From the IMG/VR virus record IMGVR_UViG_3300027763_000171, positions 1-30,368 of that record: a stretch of 30,368 nt of DNA; one strand, 5' to 3'. A program made the position numbers and the translations under genes. Positions 1 to 8,389 of the stretch are shown one piece after another (position 1 is the stretch's first letter; each line of letters starts with the position of its first letter). Below the pieces are notes generated by a model that did not search any database, was not told where the DNA came from, and saw only the letters and a list, made by a program, of their open reading frames with translations. The DNA is from a virus.

Positions 1-60
1 TCCCTTGGGTTCGTTGCTTGTATATCTCATGTTGCAACTTGGTGGCGATTGTAACCGCAA

Positions 61-489
61 ATGAAATCTGAACGACTGCCAACTTTTGCGGACTCGATGT
101 CTGCTGCGTCGAATCTTTACGGACTTGATCTCGAAGAAATTCGCCGCGCAAAACATGCCGGCTGTCGAGCGTTTCGGAACAACCGAATCCATCGCGACGA
201 TCTGATCGCATGGCTGAAAGCGAATCCTCGAAGTGCCGAGGAGCTGGCAATGGACGGCAAAAACCTTTCCCTCCAGGATCAGAAACTCGCCAAGCAGATC
301 GAGAAGCTAGACATCGAGATCGCGCGGAGCCGTGAATACTTGGTCGAGAAAGCTATCGTGACCGAGGAATGGGGGAAGCATATCACGCGCCTTTTTGACA
401 TCGTGAACCAGAGCTGTTCACGCGATATGGCGATGATTATCACCAAGGAGTTTCGCGGCTATCTAGGGAAAGCCGCAAAGGATTTATGA
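61..489 (+). CDS. Terminase small subunit (Nu1-like DNA-packaging protein)
   Basis: 142 aa. Residues 1-60 look like an excisionase/Nu1-type winged helix-turn-helix, with the pattern FRNNRIHRDDLIAWL following a recognition-helix-like segment. Residues 63-95 are a charged helix rich in K and E that probably dimerises. Small terminase subunits bind the phage packaging site and hand the DNA to the large subunit. The role is inferred mainly from position: it is the first gene of a packaging module and lies two tiny genes before a clear GpA-type large subunit, the same order as lambda Nu1-A. Its stop overlaps the next start as ATGA. The 60 bases upstream hold no gene. Confidence 0.62.
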   Translation: MKSERLPTFADSMSAASNLYGLDLEEIRRAKHAGCRAFRNNRIHRDDLIAWLKANPRSAEELAMDGKNLSLQDQKLAKQIEKLDIEIARSREYLVEKAIVTEEWGKHITRLFDIVNQSCSRDMAMIITKEFRGYLGKAAKDL

Positions 490-695
490 CCACCGATATA
501 CTCGCCCGGCTTTCGGGCATCACACCATTGACCAAGACCGAACTGCGCGATCTTCGCCGAGCTGGCGACAAAAAGAAGCGCGTGCAGCTCTGCGAACCGG
601 AGACGAAAAGCCGACACTCTCGGGAGGAACTAGCGCATGCATGGAAGACCCTAGAAAAGCGGAAGGCACAGCAGGAAAGGATCAAGCGCGGATGA
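486..695 (+). CDS. Small basic protein in the packaging operon, unknown function
   Basis: 69 aa, strongly basic. Most of it should be helical (the segment around residues 20-65 is rich in R, K, E and Q). It overlaps the small terminase gene by four bases (ATGA) and the following tiny gene in the same way, so it is almost certainly translated by coupling. No family is recognised. A packaging accessory role is suggested by position only. Confidence 0.6.
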   Translation: MTTDILARLSGITPLTKTELRDLRRAGDKKKRVQLCEPETKSRHSREELAHAWKTLEKRKAQQERIKRG

Positions 696-823
696 TCACG
701 CTCCAGAATACGCCGTGGAATAGTCGGGTGCGGATCGTCGGCACCATCACGCGCAATGGCGTCGTGACCTATCTTGTCTGGCGCAATGGCGCGGTGCATC
801 GTGTGGCTAATCCCGAGGAATGA
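692..823 (+). CDS. Tiny protein (43 aa) between the terminase genes
   Basis: The start chosen is the ATG at 692, which overlaps the previous stop as ATGA. A longer reading from 641 would overlap the previous gene by 55 bases. The product is a short beta-rich peptide (the pattern VRIVGTITRNGVVTYLVWRNGAVHRV looks like two or three strands, given here as positions 10-35). Its stop overlaps the large terminase start as ATGA again. Function unknown; the tight coupling on both sides is the main evidence that it is real. Confidence 0.55.
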   Translation: MITLQNTPWNSRVRIVGTITRNGVVTYLVWRNGAVHRVANPEE

Positions 824-2658
824 CTGATCGCCGCTGGCTAGCCAACATGCTCCACGGCATGGTGCCGGAACGATTCGCCGGCAGCATGGTCGAATACTTC
901 GACGGCACCCTGCGCCTTCCGCACTCGACTCGATACCCGGTGTATATCGCCGAGGAGTCACCGTGGCTGATCGAGCCGATGCGCGCGGCAAATGATTCGA
1001 CGGTAAAGCGCGTGGACGTGCGAGGGCCAGCGGGCGCCGCGAAGTCGCTGATCGGCGAGATGCACATCGCCTGGTGCGTGGACAACGACCCCGGCCTGTA
1101 TTACTACGTCCATCAATCCGACCCTGACGGCGTGGACGCTATGGAAGACCGCATCCTGCCGATGCTCCAGGCCAACGACTTTCTTGCGAAGCGCCTGCCG
1201 AATGATCGGCACAAGCAACGCATCGCCAAGATCGCTTTCCCCCACATGAGTCTCTACTGCGTCGGCGCGAACATGAGCGCAGCACAGTCGAAGCGCGTGA
1301 AGTTCCTCACGATGGAAGAGCCGCACATGTATAAGCCGGGCATGATGTCGGCATTTGAAAAGAGGTGCGAAGGTGTCCGCAACGCTAAGATTCTCACGCT
1401 CTCCACCGGTAGCGTGCTCGGTGATGAATCGGACAATGCCTTTCAATCTGGCACTTGTGAGGAGTGGCAAGTGCCGTGTCCGCACTGCCGACAGTTTCAG
1501 CGGATGACCGATGGGAGGGATAGACTCATCTACACGCAGGGCGAAAACACCACGGATGAGAACGGCCAATACAACTGGAAAGACATTCTGCCAACCGTCC
1601 GCTACAACTGCGAACACTGCGGGCGGGACTGGCCGAGCGACGAAGCCAGCCGCCGCGCACAGGCGCAACAAGGTCGCTACGAGGCCACCAACCCTAACGC
1701 GCCGGAGTGGCACCGCTCGTTCCACTGGGAGGCTGCTGCCGTTCATTATTTCCATCTTGGCTCCTTGCTGATGGAGAAACTCAAAGCGAGCTACGCGGCC
1801 AAGGCTGGGCAGATCGAACCGCTGCGGGATTATATCCAGAAACGACGCGCGCTGGCATGGGACGAGTCACCGACCGATGCGGATGGCGACTTGAATTTTG
1901 AGCGCATGAAAGGGCAGTATTTGAAAGGCGACAAATTCGAGGGAGAAATCTGCCGCTTCCTGACTATCGACAACCAGGCAGGCCGAGCGAGCAAAGGCGA
2001 GGGCGCACATCGCTGGTATGTGTGCAGGGCATACGGCGAAAAGGAGGCGCGGATCATAGACGAGGGGCGGATCACAACATGGGAGGAACTAGAAGAAAAA
2101 CGGATTGCGCTAGAAGTCGAACCGGGACGGACGCTGGTGGACATCGCATTCGATACGATGGCCGTGCAGGAGGTGATTGTGCGCTACGGATGGACTGGGC
2201 TTTGGGGAGACAATACGAACCGCCGCGACTTTCCCCACCACGAAATGGCCAACGGTCAACGCATCACCCGCAAATATCCGTTCAGCCCCGTCAACGTCGG
2301 TCACGTAGGTATCGGAACCGACAGGACACGCCGGCAAGCGCGCTATTTTTTCTGGGCACAGCAGCCGGTGAAGTCAATGTATCACCGGCTGAGGTCAGGC
2401 ATGGCGACGTATCGCTTCACCGCACCGCAGGACGTTTCAAGCGAATACCAAAAACAGACTTCCGTGGAGTTTAAGAGGCAAGAGGTGAACCGGGACGGCT
2501 CGAAAAAATGGACGTGGACAGTGATGAAAGGCCGAGCGAATCACCTTTTGGACTGCGATCAAATGAACCTTGTCGCCGCAATGCTGGACGCTCGGCTGCG
2601 CTCGGTGCTCTTCACGACGGAAGCGCAAGCACCGGAAAAAGAAGAAGAAGCAAAATAA
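820..2658 (+). CDS. Phage terminase large subunit, GpA family
   Basis: 612 aa, normal length for the lambda GpA family, the ATP-driven motor and nuclease that fills the prohead and cuts the DNA. Seen: a Walker A-like loop GPAGAAKS at residues 69-76 (a variant of the classical GxxxxGKS), a Walker B-like FLTMEE at 162-167, and two CxxC pairs (CPHC 220-223 and CEHC 264-267) typical of GpA proteins and probably binding zinc. The C-terminal half should hold the RNase H-like nuclease; FLTIDNQAG and DIAFDTMAVQ are plausible acidic strands of that fold. The start is coupled by ATGA to the preceding tiny gene and has a GAGGA sequence just upstream. Confidence 0.93.
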   Translation: MTDRRWLANMLHGMVPERFAGSMVEYFDGTLRLPHSTRYPVYIAEESPWLIEPMRAANDSTVKRVDVRGPAGAAKSLIGEMHIAWCVDNDPGLYYYVHQSDPDGVDAMEDRILPMLQANDFLAKRLPNDRHKQRIAKIAFPHMSLYCVGANMSAAQSKRVKFLTMEEPHMYKPGMMSAFEKRCEGVRNAKILTLSTGSVLGDESDNAFQSGTCEEWQVPCPHCRQFQRMTDGRDRLIYTQGENTTDENGQYNWKDILPTVRYNCEHCGRDWPSDEASRRAQAQQGRYEATNPNAPEWHRSFHWEAAAVHYFHLGSLLMEKLKASYAAKAGQIEPLRDYIQKRRALAWDESPTDADGDLNFERMKGQYLKGDKFEGEICRFLTIDNQAGRASKGEGAHRWYVCRAYGEKEARIIDEGRITTWEELEEKRIALEVEPGRTLVDIAFDTMAVQEVIVRYGWTGLWGDNTNRRDFPHHEMANGQRITRKYPFSPVNVGHVGIGTDRTRRQARYFFWAQQPVKSMYHRLRSGMATYRFTAPQDVSSEYQKQTSVEFKRQEVNRDGSKKWTWTVMKGRANHLLDCDQMNLVAAMLDARLRSVLFTTEAQAPEKEEEAK

Positions 2659-2699
2659 CTGTTGCGCGAATGTGAAACGTGCGCGATACATGGGGCGCA

Positions 2700-2840
2700 A
2701 TGAAAAAGCTCACCGCCAGTATCAACACCCGCGTCACTTCGGCGACGAGGGATAAACTCAAAGCTAAAGCAGACAAACGCAAAATTCGCCTGACTGACAT
2801 CGCCCGCGAGGCGCTGGAAGAAAAGGCACAAAGTAAATAA
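2700..2840 (+). CDS. Ribbon-helix-helix (Arc/CopG-like) DNA-binding protein
   Basis: 46 aa. The pattern matches the ribbon-helix-helix fold: a short strand with alternating residues (TASINTRVT, residues 5-13), helix A (about 15-29) and helix B beginning LTDIAREALEEKA (31-43). Proteins of this fold bind DNA as dimers through the paired strand and usually repress transcription. It ends three bases before the DGQ/ParB-like gene, so the two are probably co-transcribed. It may control that gene or the palindromic elements nearby, but this is inference. Confidence 0.68.
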   Translation: MKKLTASINTRVTSATRDKLKAKADKRKIRLTDIAREALEEKAQSK

Positions 2841-2843
2841 ACT

Positions 2844-3650
2844 ATGAACAAAACAATGGAACCTCAAGAAATTCTAATCACGCCTGCACTTGCGGCGCAC
2901 TGGTTAACATTCAACACGGCAAACAGAAATCTTCCTGTTGGAAATTCTAAACATTACGCGGAACTAATCAGGAAGGGGGAGTTTCTTACTACGCATCAAG
3001 CTCTTGCATTTACGGGAGATATTGATAATCCAAAGAGGTTGCTGGACGGGCAAACAAGACTTTCTGCAATTATTTCAACAGGAAAGTCGATTCGCCAATG
3101 GGTTTTCTGGAACGCGCCAGAAATAACCTTTCGGGCAATCGACGGAGGAAAACCAAGGTCGTTTGTAGATCACAACCCAGATTTTACAAGCGCATCAATT
3201 GCTGTGGTGAATGTTTTTTGGTGGCTATGCAATTCAAGCCCTTCAAAAATAACCAGAACCGACGCAGATAAAATCTGGAATTGTTTCGGACCTAGCTTTA
3301 ACACGCTAATGGAGCATGCGCCAGGATCTCGAAAAGGACTAACAGCGGCATCTGTAAGAGCGGCGTTTTGTCTTTGCATGCTTGAAAATCCAAAAAAAGC
3401 GCAAGAAATTGCAAAAATTTACAGGAGCCTTTCTTTGGAAAAAACCGAAAACATACCAGTATCTGCAAATCGTCTTTGCTTCAAATTGCTATCTATAGCA
3501 GGAAGCGGAATGGTGGCCGGAAGAATCCAATTCTCTTTTACACACAAGGCAATAACGCCGGAAAATTGGAGTCTTACAAAACTTTACGCACCAGAACAAG
3601 ATTATTTCGATAATCTTTCGGAAAAGATTAGAAAAGTTACTGGAGTGTAA
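2844..3650 (+). CDS. DGQ-motif / ParB-like fold protein
   Basis: 268 aa. Residues 14-95 resemble the ParB/sulfiredoxin-like N-terminal domain seen in many phage and DGQHR-type proteins. The signature is LLDGQTRLSA with the DGQTRL core at residues 68-73, followed by a strand and a helix. The remainder (about 110-268) is mostly helical and unassigned. Members of this superfamily bind DNA or nucleotides, some are nucleases and some accompany DNA modification systems; which applies here cannot be told. Base and codon use is clearly more AT-rich than in the flanking terminase and portal genes, and the gene interrupts the usual A-W-B head order. With the small regulator in front it looks like an acquired cassette. 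Confidence 0.65.
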   Translation: MNKTMEPQEILITPALAAHWLTFNTANRNLPVGNSKHYAELIRKGEFLTTHQALAFTGDIDNPKRLLDGQTRLSAIISTGKSIRQWVFWNAPEITFRAIDGGKPRSFVDHNPDFTSASIAVVNVFWWLCNSSPSKITRTDADKIWNCFGPSFNTLMEHAPGSRKGLTAASVRAAFCLCMLENPKKAQEIAKIYRSLSLEKTENIPVSANRLCFKLLSIAGSGMVAGRIQFSFTHKAITPENWSLTKLYAPEQDYFDNLSEKIRKVTGV

Positions 3651-3664
3651 ACTTTGTTGAATTG

Positions 3665-3700
3665 AAAAAAGGGCGGCACTGGAAACGGTGTCGCCCTTAG
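3665..3700. terminator. Hairpin with A tract on one side, probable terminator
   Basis: A 9-bp stem pairs 3671-3679 with 3688-3696, including one G-T pair, around an 8-base loop. Six A precede it, so on the - strand it reads as a textbook hairpin plus T tract. On the + strand the following bases (TTAGCTTT) are a weaker tail. It sits directly after the DGQ/ParB-like gene and before a promoter-like element, as expected for a boundary between transcripts. Confidence 0.55.
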
Positions 3701-3713
3701 CTTTGCTCCCATA

Positions 3714-3764
3714 TTCTCATTTTTGAGAAATAGCGTTGCAAAATTGAGAATCCCGCATTACAAG
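3714..3764 (+). promoter_or_regulatory. Repeated promoter/operator element, copy A
   Basis: Seen: palindrome TTCTCA-TTTT-TGAGAA at 3714-3729, a six-base gap, TTGCAA at 3736-3741 (-35-like), a 17-base spacer with a further TGAGAA half-site at 3745-3750, then TACAAG at 3759-3764 (-10-like). The same arrangement occurs at 12456-12506 and, more degenerate, at 7720-7770. A start about seven bases after the -10 would fall at or next to the ATG of the gpW-like gene (3772), giving a nearly leaderless transcript. Promoter function is inferred. Confidence 0.55.
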
Positions 3765-3771
3765 AGCGGGA

Positions 3772-4029
3772 ATGAAGGGAACGCTCGTCGGGCTTACCGG
3801 CACCGAATTGGGAACGCTACGCACCTCCGCGCTGGCGTGCATCGTCGCGGGCACCGTGCGCGGCACCTCCTATTCCATCGCCGGGCGCACGTTTAGCTTT
3901 CCAAGTCTAGAGTCCGCGCAGGACTTGCTCTCAGAGGCTAACTACGCCCTCGGGCTGATTAACGGCACGCGCGGAACCAACATCCGCTCAAACTTCAACC
4001 CTAGCCTCGGGCGCGGCGTGAATTTCTAA
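3772..4029 (+). CDS. gpW-like head-tail joining protein
   Basis: 85 aa, a little longer than lambda gpW (68 aa). The segment from about residue 24 to 62 resembles gpW: a small beta hairpin (VRGTSYSIAGRTFSF) followed by an amphipathic helix (SLESAQDLLSEANYALGL). gpW joins the filled head to the connector. Position agrees exactly with lambda, between large terminase and portal. The stop overlaps the portal start (TAATG). It directly follows promoter-like copy A. Confidence 0.6.
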   Translation: MKGTLVGLTGTELGTLRTSALACIVAGTVRGTSYSIAGRTFSFPSLESAQDLLSEANYALGLINGTRGTNIRSNFNPSLGRGVNF

Positions 4030-6905
4030 TGGAAGCTCCCGCATTCAAGCCCTCGATCCTCGACCGCGCCATCTCGGCGATCTCACCCGTCGCCGGGATG
4101 AAGCGTCTGGCTGCGCGGCAGGTGCTCCACCAATTCAGCTACGACGGCGCACAAGCTACCACCAAGCGGGCGCAGGCGCCGGCGCAGATCGCACCCAACT
4201 CTTTTTCTGTCCAGCGCGACCGCCTCCAGCTTCTCCGCGAGGCTACCGACCTGGAGAACAACTTCGCACCCGCAAAAACTTTGAACCGGAAATACGCGAT
4301 GTATGTGGCACCGCAAGGATACCACGCTCAAACCGGCGATCCTCAGCTCGACACGGACGTTGAACACTACCTCAACCATCTATGGTTCCCAAACGCCGAC
4401 GTTGCCGGTCGAGCTGATTTCTTTCGCCTGATGGAGTTCGGCGTGATCGGGATGAATCGCGGAGGTGACTACGGATGGGCCTACATGCGGCCAGGCTACG
4501 AGGAAGGGATGAGCATTGACGACGCGGCGCAGCTACCGTTCGCCATTCAGCCGGTGGAATCTGACCGCATCGGCGGCGTTTATCAAAACGTCGTGAGCGA
4601 GGACTATGTGAGCGGCGTAATCGTTGGACAGGACGGCGCGAAAGTAGGCTATCGCGTATTCCGGCGCGGGATGTCCGCCGGCCAATACATGGACCCGGTG
4701 GACGTTCCTGCCTCGCAGTTCGTGCACTACCTCGATCCCATGCTCGTGGATATGTATCGCGGAGTTTCCAAGCTCGACGCCGCGTGCTCTCAGCTTCGTG
4801 ATCTTTACGAGATGATCGATCTGACCAAGGGCAAGTCGAAGCTCGCCGCCGCTCTCACCGTGTTCACAAACAGCATCGGCGCGACATCGGGCAGCGGCGC
4901 GATGGACGGATACTCCAGCCAGCTTTTCGACAACCAGCAAAGCGGGATGCAGCAGGACATCCTATACGGTCAGATCAACCATCTGACCGCTGGGCAGGAC
5001 ATCAAATTCCCGTCCAACGAATCACCTGGCACAAGCGATCAGTATTTGATGAATCTACTGCTGAAGCTCGTTGCGATGAGCTACAATCTGCCGTTCTCTT
5101 TCGCGCTCGACGCTACCGCACTGGGCGGTGTTTCTTCCCGACTCGAAAGCGAACAGGCAAAAGCGGAGTTTGAACGCGGGCAAAAGGTTCTCGCGCCACA
5201 CGCGCACCGCATCAAGAACGCCGCGCTCATTGACGCCATCGGGAAGGGACTTTTTCCGGCCAGCGTAGCCGACAAAATTGGCAGCGGTCGGTGGAGCTAT
5301 CGTCCGCATCCTCAGCCCGACATCGGCAAAGAGGCAAACGCCGCGATGAACCTATACCAAAATGGGCTGCTCAATCCCATGCAGTATTGGACGGACGACG
5401 CGCAAGACCCGGAGAACGTAGCCAAAGATATGGTGCGATGGGCGATCATCAAGCGTGACGCAGCGGCAAGAGAAGGATTCACCGTCGAAGAAGTATTCGG
5501 CAGCGGTCCCGCCAAGCCAACAAATATCAGTCAGAGCGAAACGACGACTACGGACGAAAACGGCCAGCCGGTTGAGCCTGCCGCCAAGGCATTTGCAAAG
5601 CGTCCCAAGAAAACGCCAGCCGAAGCCGAGCGCGCTGTAATCATCCGCGATCTTGTGGATTTGCTTAAGGAAAAATTGCCGACAGATCAAGCCATTGCAG
5701 CCGCTTATAAAATCTACGATACTGGCAAGACTCGAGCGCAACTTGTATCCGAGGTGCAGGCGCGTTTGAAAGAAAAAGAGAAAAATGCAAAAATTTCCAA
5801 GAAAGCACCAGTCGACAAAACACCAGCCGAGAAAACACCAGAAGCAACCAAACGCGCGGCAATCATTCAAGACCTGATAGAACTGCTAAAGGAAAAGCTG
5901 CCAGCAGATCAAGCCATCGCCGCCGCTTACAAAATATACGACTCCGGAAAAACCCGCGAGCAACTTGTGTCAGAGGTGAAAGCGCGTTTGAAAAACAAGA
6001 AAACAAACATGGAAATGTCTGAGTTTGCAAGCTGGGACGAGTCAAAGGTTGATCGCGCAAATGATGGGAAGTTTGGAGGCGGAGGAGGCGAAAGCAAATC
6101 ATCGTCCGAAGGCGAAACAAAATCAACGAAGCCCTCTAAAACCGAAGTTTTAAAAGCAAAATTGGAGAAACTAAAAGCAGGAAACTTGGAACGCGCCAAA
6201 GATTTAGCAGAAACAAATGCGCGAGTGCAGGAGCTTCACGGGAAACTTGTAGATCAATTGAAATCAAATAAATCAACGGACGAACTGAAAAAAACCGTTG
6301 CGGATTTAGGAGCAAAATTAGCGGAGACTGAAGCGCACACCAAAAGCATTGAAGCCGCTTTGGCAAATGAGGACCGGATTTCTGATAAGTATGGCGACGA
6401 TTCTGATGAGAGTAAATCAGCCAAGGAAAAAACAAGCAAAGCCGCGAAGAACCTTAACCAGAACGAACCGATCAACTCAATAAAGTTTGCCGCCGTTGGA
6501 GAACGTGGAGGAATCAAGGCATCACCGAAGGCTCCGAAGTCTGACACGCCTAACAAAGACCCACAGGGCAAAGGCACGGCAAAGGGCGATGCGTCAGGAA
6601 AGAGCGGCGCAAAGGTCACCGCCGATCAAGAGAAAACCTTGCAAAACAAGGCGGACGAATTTAACGACAAGGAAAGCAACACCAAGAACGGCAGGGCTTC
6701 CTTAGGCGCGCTCAAGTCTGTATTTCAGCGCGGCCTCGGGGCATTTGCCACCTCTCATTCTCCAGTTGTAAAATCGGCAGAGCAATGGGCATTTGCTCGC
6801 GTCAATGCCTTCCTTTACCTGCTGAAAAACGGACGGCCTGAGAACGCAAAATACACCACTGACTTCGACTTGCTCCCAGAGAAACACCCCAAGGCCACGA
6901 AATAA
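4029..6905 (+). CDS. Portal protein (lambda GpB family) with a long C-terminal extension
   Basis: 958 aa against roughly 500 for usual GpB-type portals. Residues 1 to about 500 read as a portal: LENNFAPAKTLNRKY near 75, DRIGGVYQ near 180, HYLDP near 236, YNLPFSFAL near 355. The dodecameric portal is the DNA channel of the head. Beyond residue 500 lies an extra 450 residues: a duplicated helical repeat (copies at 536-584 and 610-658), a glycine-rich linker after DGKFGGGGG near 685, a long K/E-rich coiled coil (about 695-785), and a distal domain with the RGLGAFATSHSP pattern and DFDLLPEKHP end that I associate with other phage head proteins. An internal ATG at 6009 could give a separate C-terminal product. 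Stop overlaps the next start (TAATG). Confidence 0.88.
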   Translation: MEAPAFKPSILDRAISAISPVAGMKRLAARQVLHQFSYDGAQATTKRAQAPAQIAPNSFSVQRDRLQLLREATDLENNFAPAKTLNRKYAMYVAPQGYHAQTGDPQLDTDVEHYLNHLWFPNADVAGRADFFRLMEFGVIGMNRGGDYGWAYMRPGYEEGMSIDDAAQLPFAIQPVESDRIGGVYQNVVSEDYVSGVIVGQDGAKVGYRVFRRGMSAGQYMDPVDVPASQFVHYLDPMLVDMYRGVSKLDAACSQLRDLYEMIDLTKGKSKLAAALTVFTNSIGATSGSGAMDGYSSQLFDNQQSGMQQDILYGQINHLTAGQDIKFPSNESPGTSDQYLMNLLLKLVAMSYNLPFSFALDATALGGVSSRLESEQAKAEFERGQKVLAPHAHRIKNAALIDAIGKGLFPASVADKIGSGRWSYRPHPQPDIGKEANAAMNLYQNGLLNPMQYWTDDAQDPENVAKDMVRWAIIKRDAAAREGFTVEEVFGSGPAKPTNISQSETTTTDENGQPVEPAAKAFAKRPKKTPAEAERAVIIRDLVDLLKEKLPTDQAIAAAYKIYDTGKTRAQLVSEVQARLKEKEKNAKISKKAPVDKTPAEKTPEATKRAAIIQDLIELLKEKLPADQAIAAAYKIYDSGKTREQLVSEVKARLKNKKTNMEMSEFASWDESKVDRANDGKFGGGGGESKSSSEGETKSTKPSKTEVLKAKLEKLKAGNLERAKDLAETNARVQELHGKLVDQLKSNKSTDELKKTVADLGAKLAETEAHTKSIEAALANEDRISDKYGDDSDESKSAKEKTSKAAKNLNQNEPINSIKFAAVGERGGIKASPKAPKSDTPNKDPQGKGTAKGDASGKSGAKVTADQEKTLQNKADEFNDKESNTKNGRASLGALKSVFQRGLGAFATSHSPVVKSAEQWAFARVNAFLYLLKNGRPENAKYTTDFDLLPEKHPKATK
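5634..6002 (+). repeat. Duplicated 49-residue coding repeat in the portal extension
   Basis: Copy 1 occupies 5634-5780 and copy 2 occupies 5856-6002, an offset of 222 bases (74 codons). By eye 39 of 49 residues are identical, with the shared core LLKEKLP-DQAIAAAYKIYD followed by GKTR-QLVSEV-ARLK. Synonymous differences are many, so the duplication is not recent. Each copy should form three helices. Confidence 0.9.
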
Positions 6906-8356
6906 TGAAGCCGCCCGACTATATCATCAACGCGGCGAAGCGGGGTCTTGAGTTGCTCGACCAAGCAGGGGATGGACTCACCGAAGGCACCAAGGACGCC
7001 GCTAGGCGCATGGCAGCGGGCGAGATCAGCGACGAGAAAATTGTGAAGGCTAACGCATGGGCAGAGCGTCACGCGGTGGATCTTGAAGCAGGCAAAAACA
7101 GCAATGCCGATGACACGGACTGGCCGGGCGCCGGCGCAGTAGCGCACTATCTCTGGGGCATCAACCCGCTCTCCCCCGATGCCGCCCGCGAATGGTTCAA
7201 GCAACAGGCCGAGAAAATTCAAAACCCGAAAAGCAACTTCTCAGCACCGCGCCATTACTTCGCTGCCATACCAGGCGAATCCCGAGTTGATGAGGCGAAC
7301 CGCGTCATCCGTCGCGTATCGCTGATCAGCGAGGGAGACGCCAAGGGACACAAGGATGATGAGGGTCGGCAGGTCGTAGTGGATCAGACTTGCCTCGATC
7401 AGATTTTCGAGTTCTGCCTAGCGTCGGAAACAATCAAGGTGAAGATTGACCACGGCAGCGGCGTTTTCGCAACTGCTGGATATGTGGACAACTTTTTCCG
7501 CGAGACATCGCGCGTCACTGGGAATCTGCACATCTACGAGACAGAGGACGAAGCACCTCGCATCTTTGAAATCGCACGCACAAACCCTAGGCACATGGGC
7601 ATCTCTTTGGAGTTCATCGGCCAGGATGAGATCGACGGCCGAACCATACTGGCGCGCTGCTCGGAAGTAATGACTGCGGCACTTGTGTCTGACCCTGCTG
7701 CTAATCATTCTTTGTTCTTTTCTCAAAAATGCGAAAAAACAGTTGCAACAACTCTTAAGTCTGATATAACCCCAATCAATCCCGAATTTATGCCACCCAA
7801 AAAACTCGCAACTGACTCCGCCGAAAAAGAACTCGCAGAAACCCAGGACGAAGCGGCTCCTGAGCCGACCATGAAACAGATCGCGGAACAGATCACCGCG
7901 CTTGCCAGCGAATACGCGGCTTTCAAAAAAGCATTTGAAGATGCTAACCCAAAAGAAATGGCCGAGGACGACGAAGTGAACGATGCCGGGACTGAAGGTG
8001 AAGAACCCACGGAAGGCATTGATCCGAATGTCGAGCCAATCGGCAAAGGCAAGGCCGTCATGGGCAAAGGTAATAAGATGGCCGCCGACGAAGAAGAGGA
8101 AAAGAAGATGTCGCGCGTGATCGAAGCGACGATCAAGCGGCTTTCCGCTGGTCTCGGCATTAAGCTCCCCGCCGCCGGCGCACCCGCCGCGACCAAGTCC
8201 GAAACGCCAATTGACGCCGCGCAGAAATCTTTCGAGTCCGAATTGAAACGGCACGAAGGCAACCCCGCCGAAGCTGTCAAGACCTTCGCCCGCGTCAACC
8301 CGACCGCGTTCAAAGTCTGGCGCGACAATGGCCAGCCCGGCCTCGCTAAGAAGTAA
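6905..8356 (+). CDS. Head maturation protease fused to scaffold (C/Nu3-like arrangement)
   Basis: 483 aa. Three parts are visible. Residues 1-105 are a helical domain (RRMAAGEISDEKI, then WPGAGAVAHYLWGINP) that often precedes phage prohead proteases. Residues 106-285 look like the protease: KIDHGSG with H183 and MGISLEF with S234 are good candidates for the catalytic His and Ser, followed by the ALVSDPAAN strand end common in this group. Residues 296-483 are acidic and helical like a scaffold. An in-frame ATG at 7790 (residue 296) preceded by a promoter-like element suggests that free scaffold is also made, as in lambda C/Nu3. Position between portal and decoration protein agrees. Confidence 0.78.
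   Translation: MKPPDYIINAAKRGLELLDQAGDGLTEGTKDAARRMAAGEISDEKIVKANAWAERHAVDLEAGKNSNADDTDWPGAGAVAHYLWGINPLSPDAAREWFKQQAEKIQNPKSNFSAPRHYFAAIPGESRVDEANRVIRRVSLISEGDAKGHKDDEGRQVVVDQTCLDQIFEFCLASETIKVKIDHGSGVFATAGYVDNFFRETSRVTGNLHIYETEDEAPRIFEIARTNPRHMGISLEFIGQDEIDGRTILARCSEVMTAALVSDPAANHSLFFSQKCEKTVATTLKSDITPINPEFMPPKKLATDSAEKELAETQDEAAPEPTMKQIAEQITALASEYAAFKKAFEDANPKEMAEDDEVNDAGTEGEEPTEGIDPNVEPIGKGKAVMGKGNKMAADEEEEKKMSRVIEATIKRLSAGLGIKLPAAGAPAATKSETPIDAAQKSFESELKRHEGNPAEAVKTFARVNPTAFKVWRDNGQPGLAKK
7720..7770 (+). promoter_or_regulatory. Repeated promoter/operator element, copy C (degenerate, inside the protease-scaffold gene)
   Basis: Seen: TTCTCA-AAAA-TGCGAA at 7720-7735 (one mismatch in the right arm and a different loop from the other copies), a seven-base gap, TTGCAA at 7743-7748, a 16-base spacer and TATAAC at 7765-7770. 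The internal scaffold ATG at 7790 lies 20 bases after the -10-like box. The coding stretch here (about residues 273-295) looks like a low-constraint linker between protease and scaffold, which would leave room for a control site. Confidence 0.42.
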
Positions 8357-8389
8357 CATCACCCTAACCAACTACCCACTACCACCACT

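Noticed and set aside
33-38. TTGCAA upstream of the small terminase as a fourth repeated promoter element
   Set aside because: The palindrome and a -10 box at 16-17 bases are missing; TTGCAA alone occurs about as often as chance allows across the window.
958-1755. Long open frame on the - strand across the terminase gene
   Set aside because: It lies wholly inside the well-supported large terminase gene, has no recognisable domain, and its composition is what the codon bias of the opposite strand produces.
7418-8371. 317-codon open frame on the - strand opposite the protease-scaffold gene
   Set aside because: Antisense shadow of a gene with clear motifs; the translation is a low-complexity F/R/C-rich sequence.
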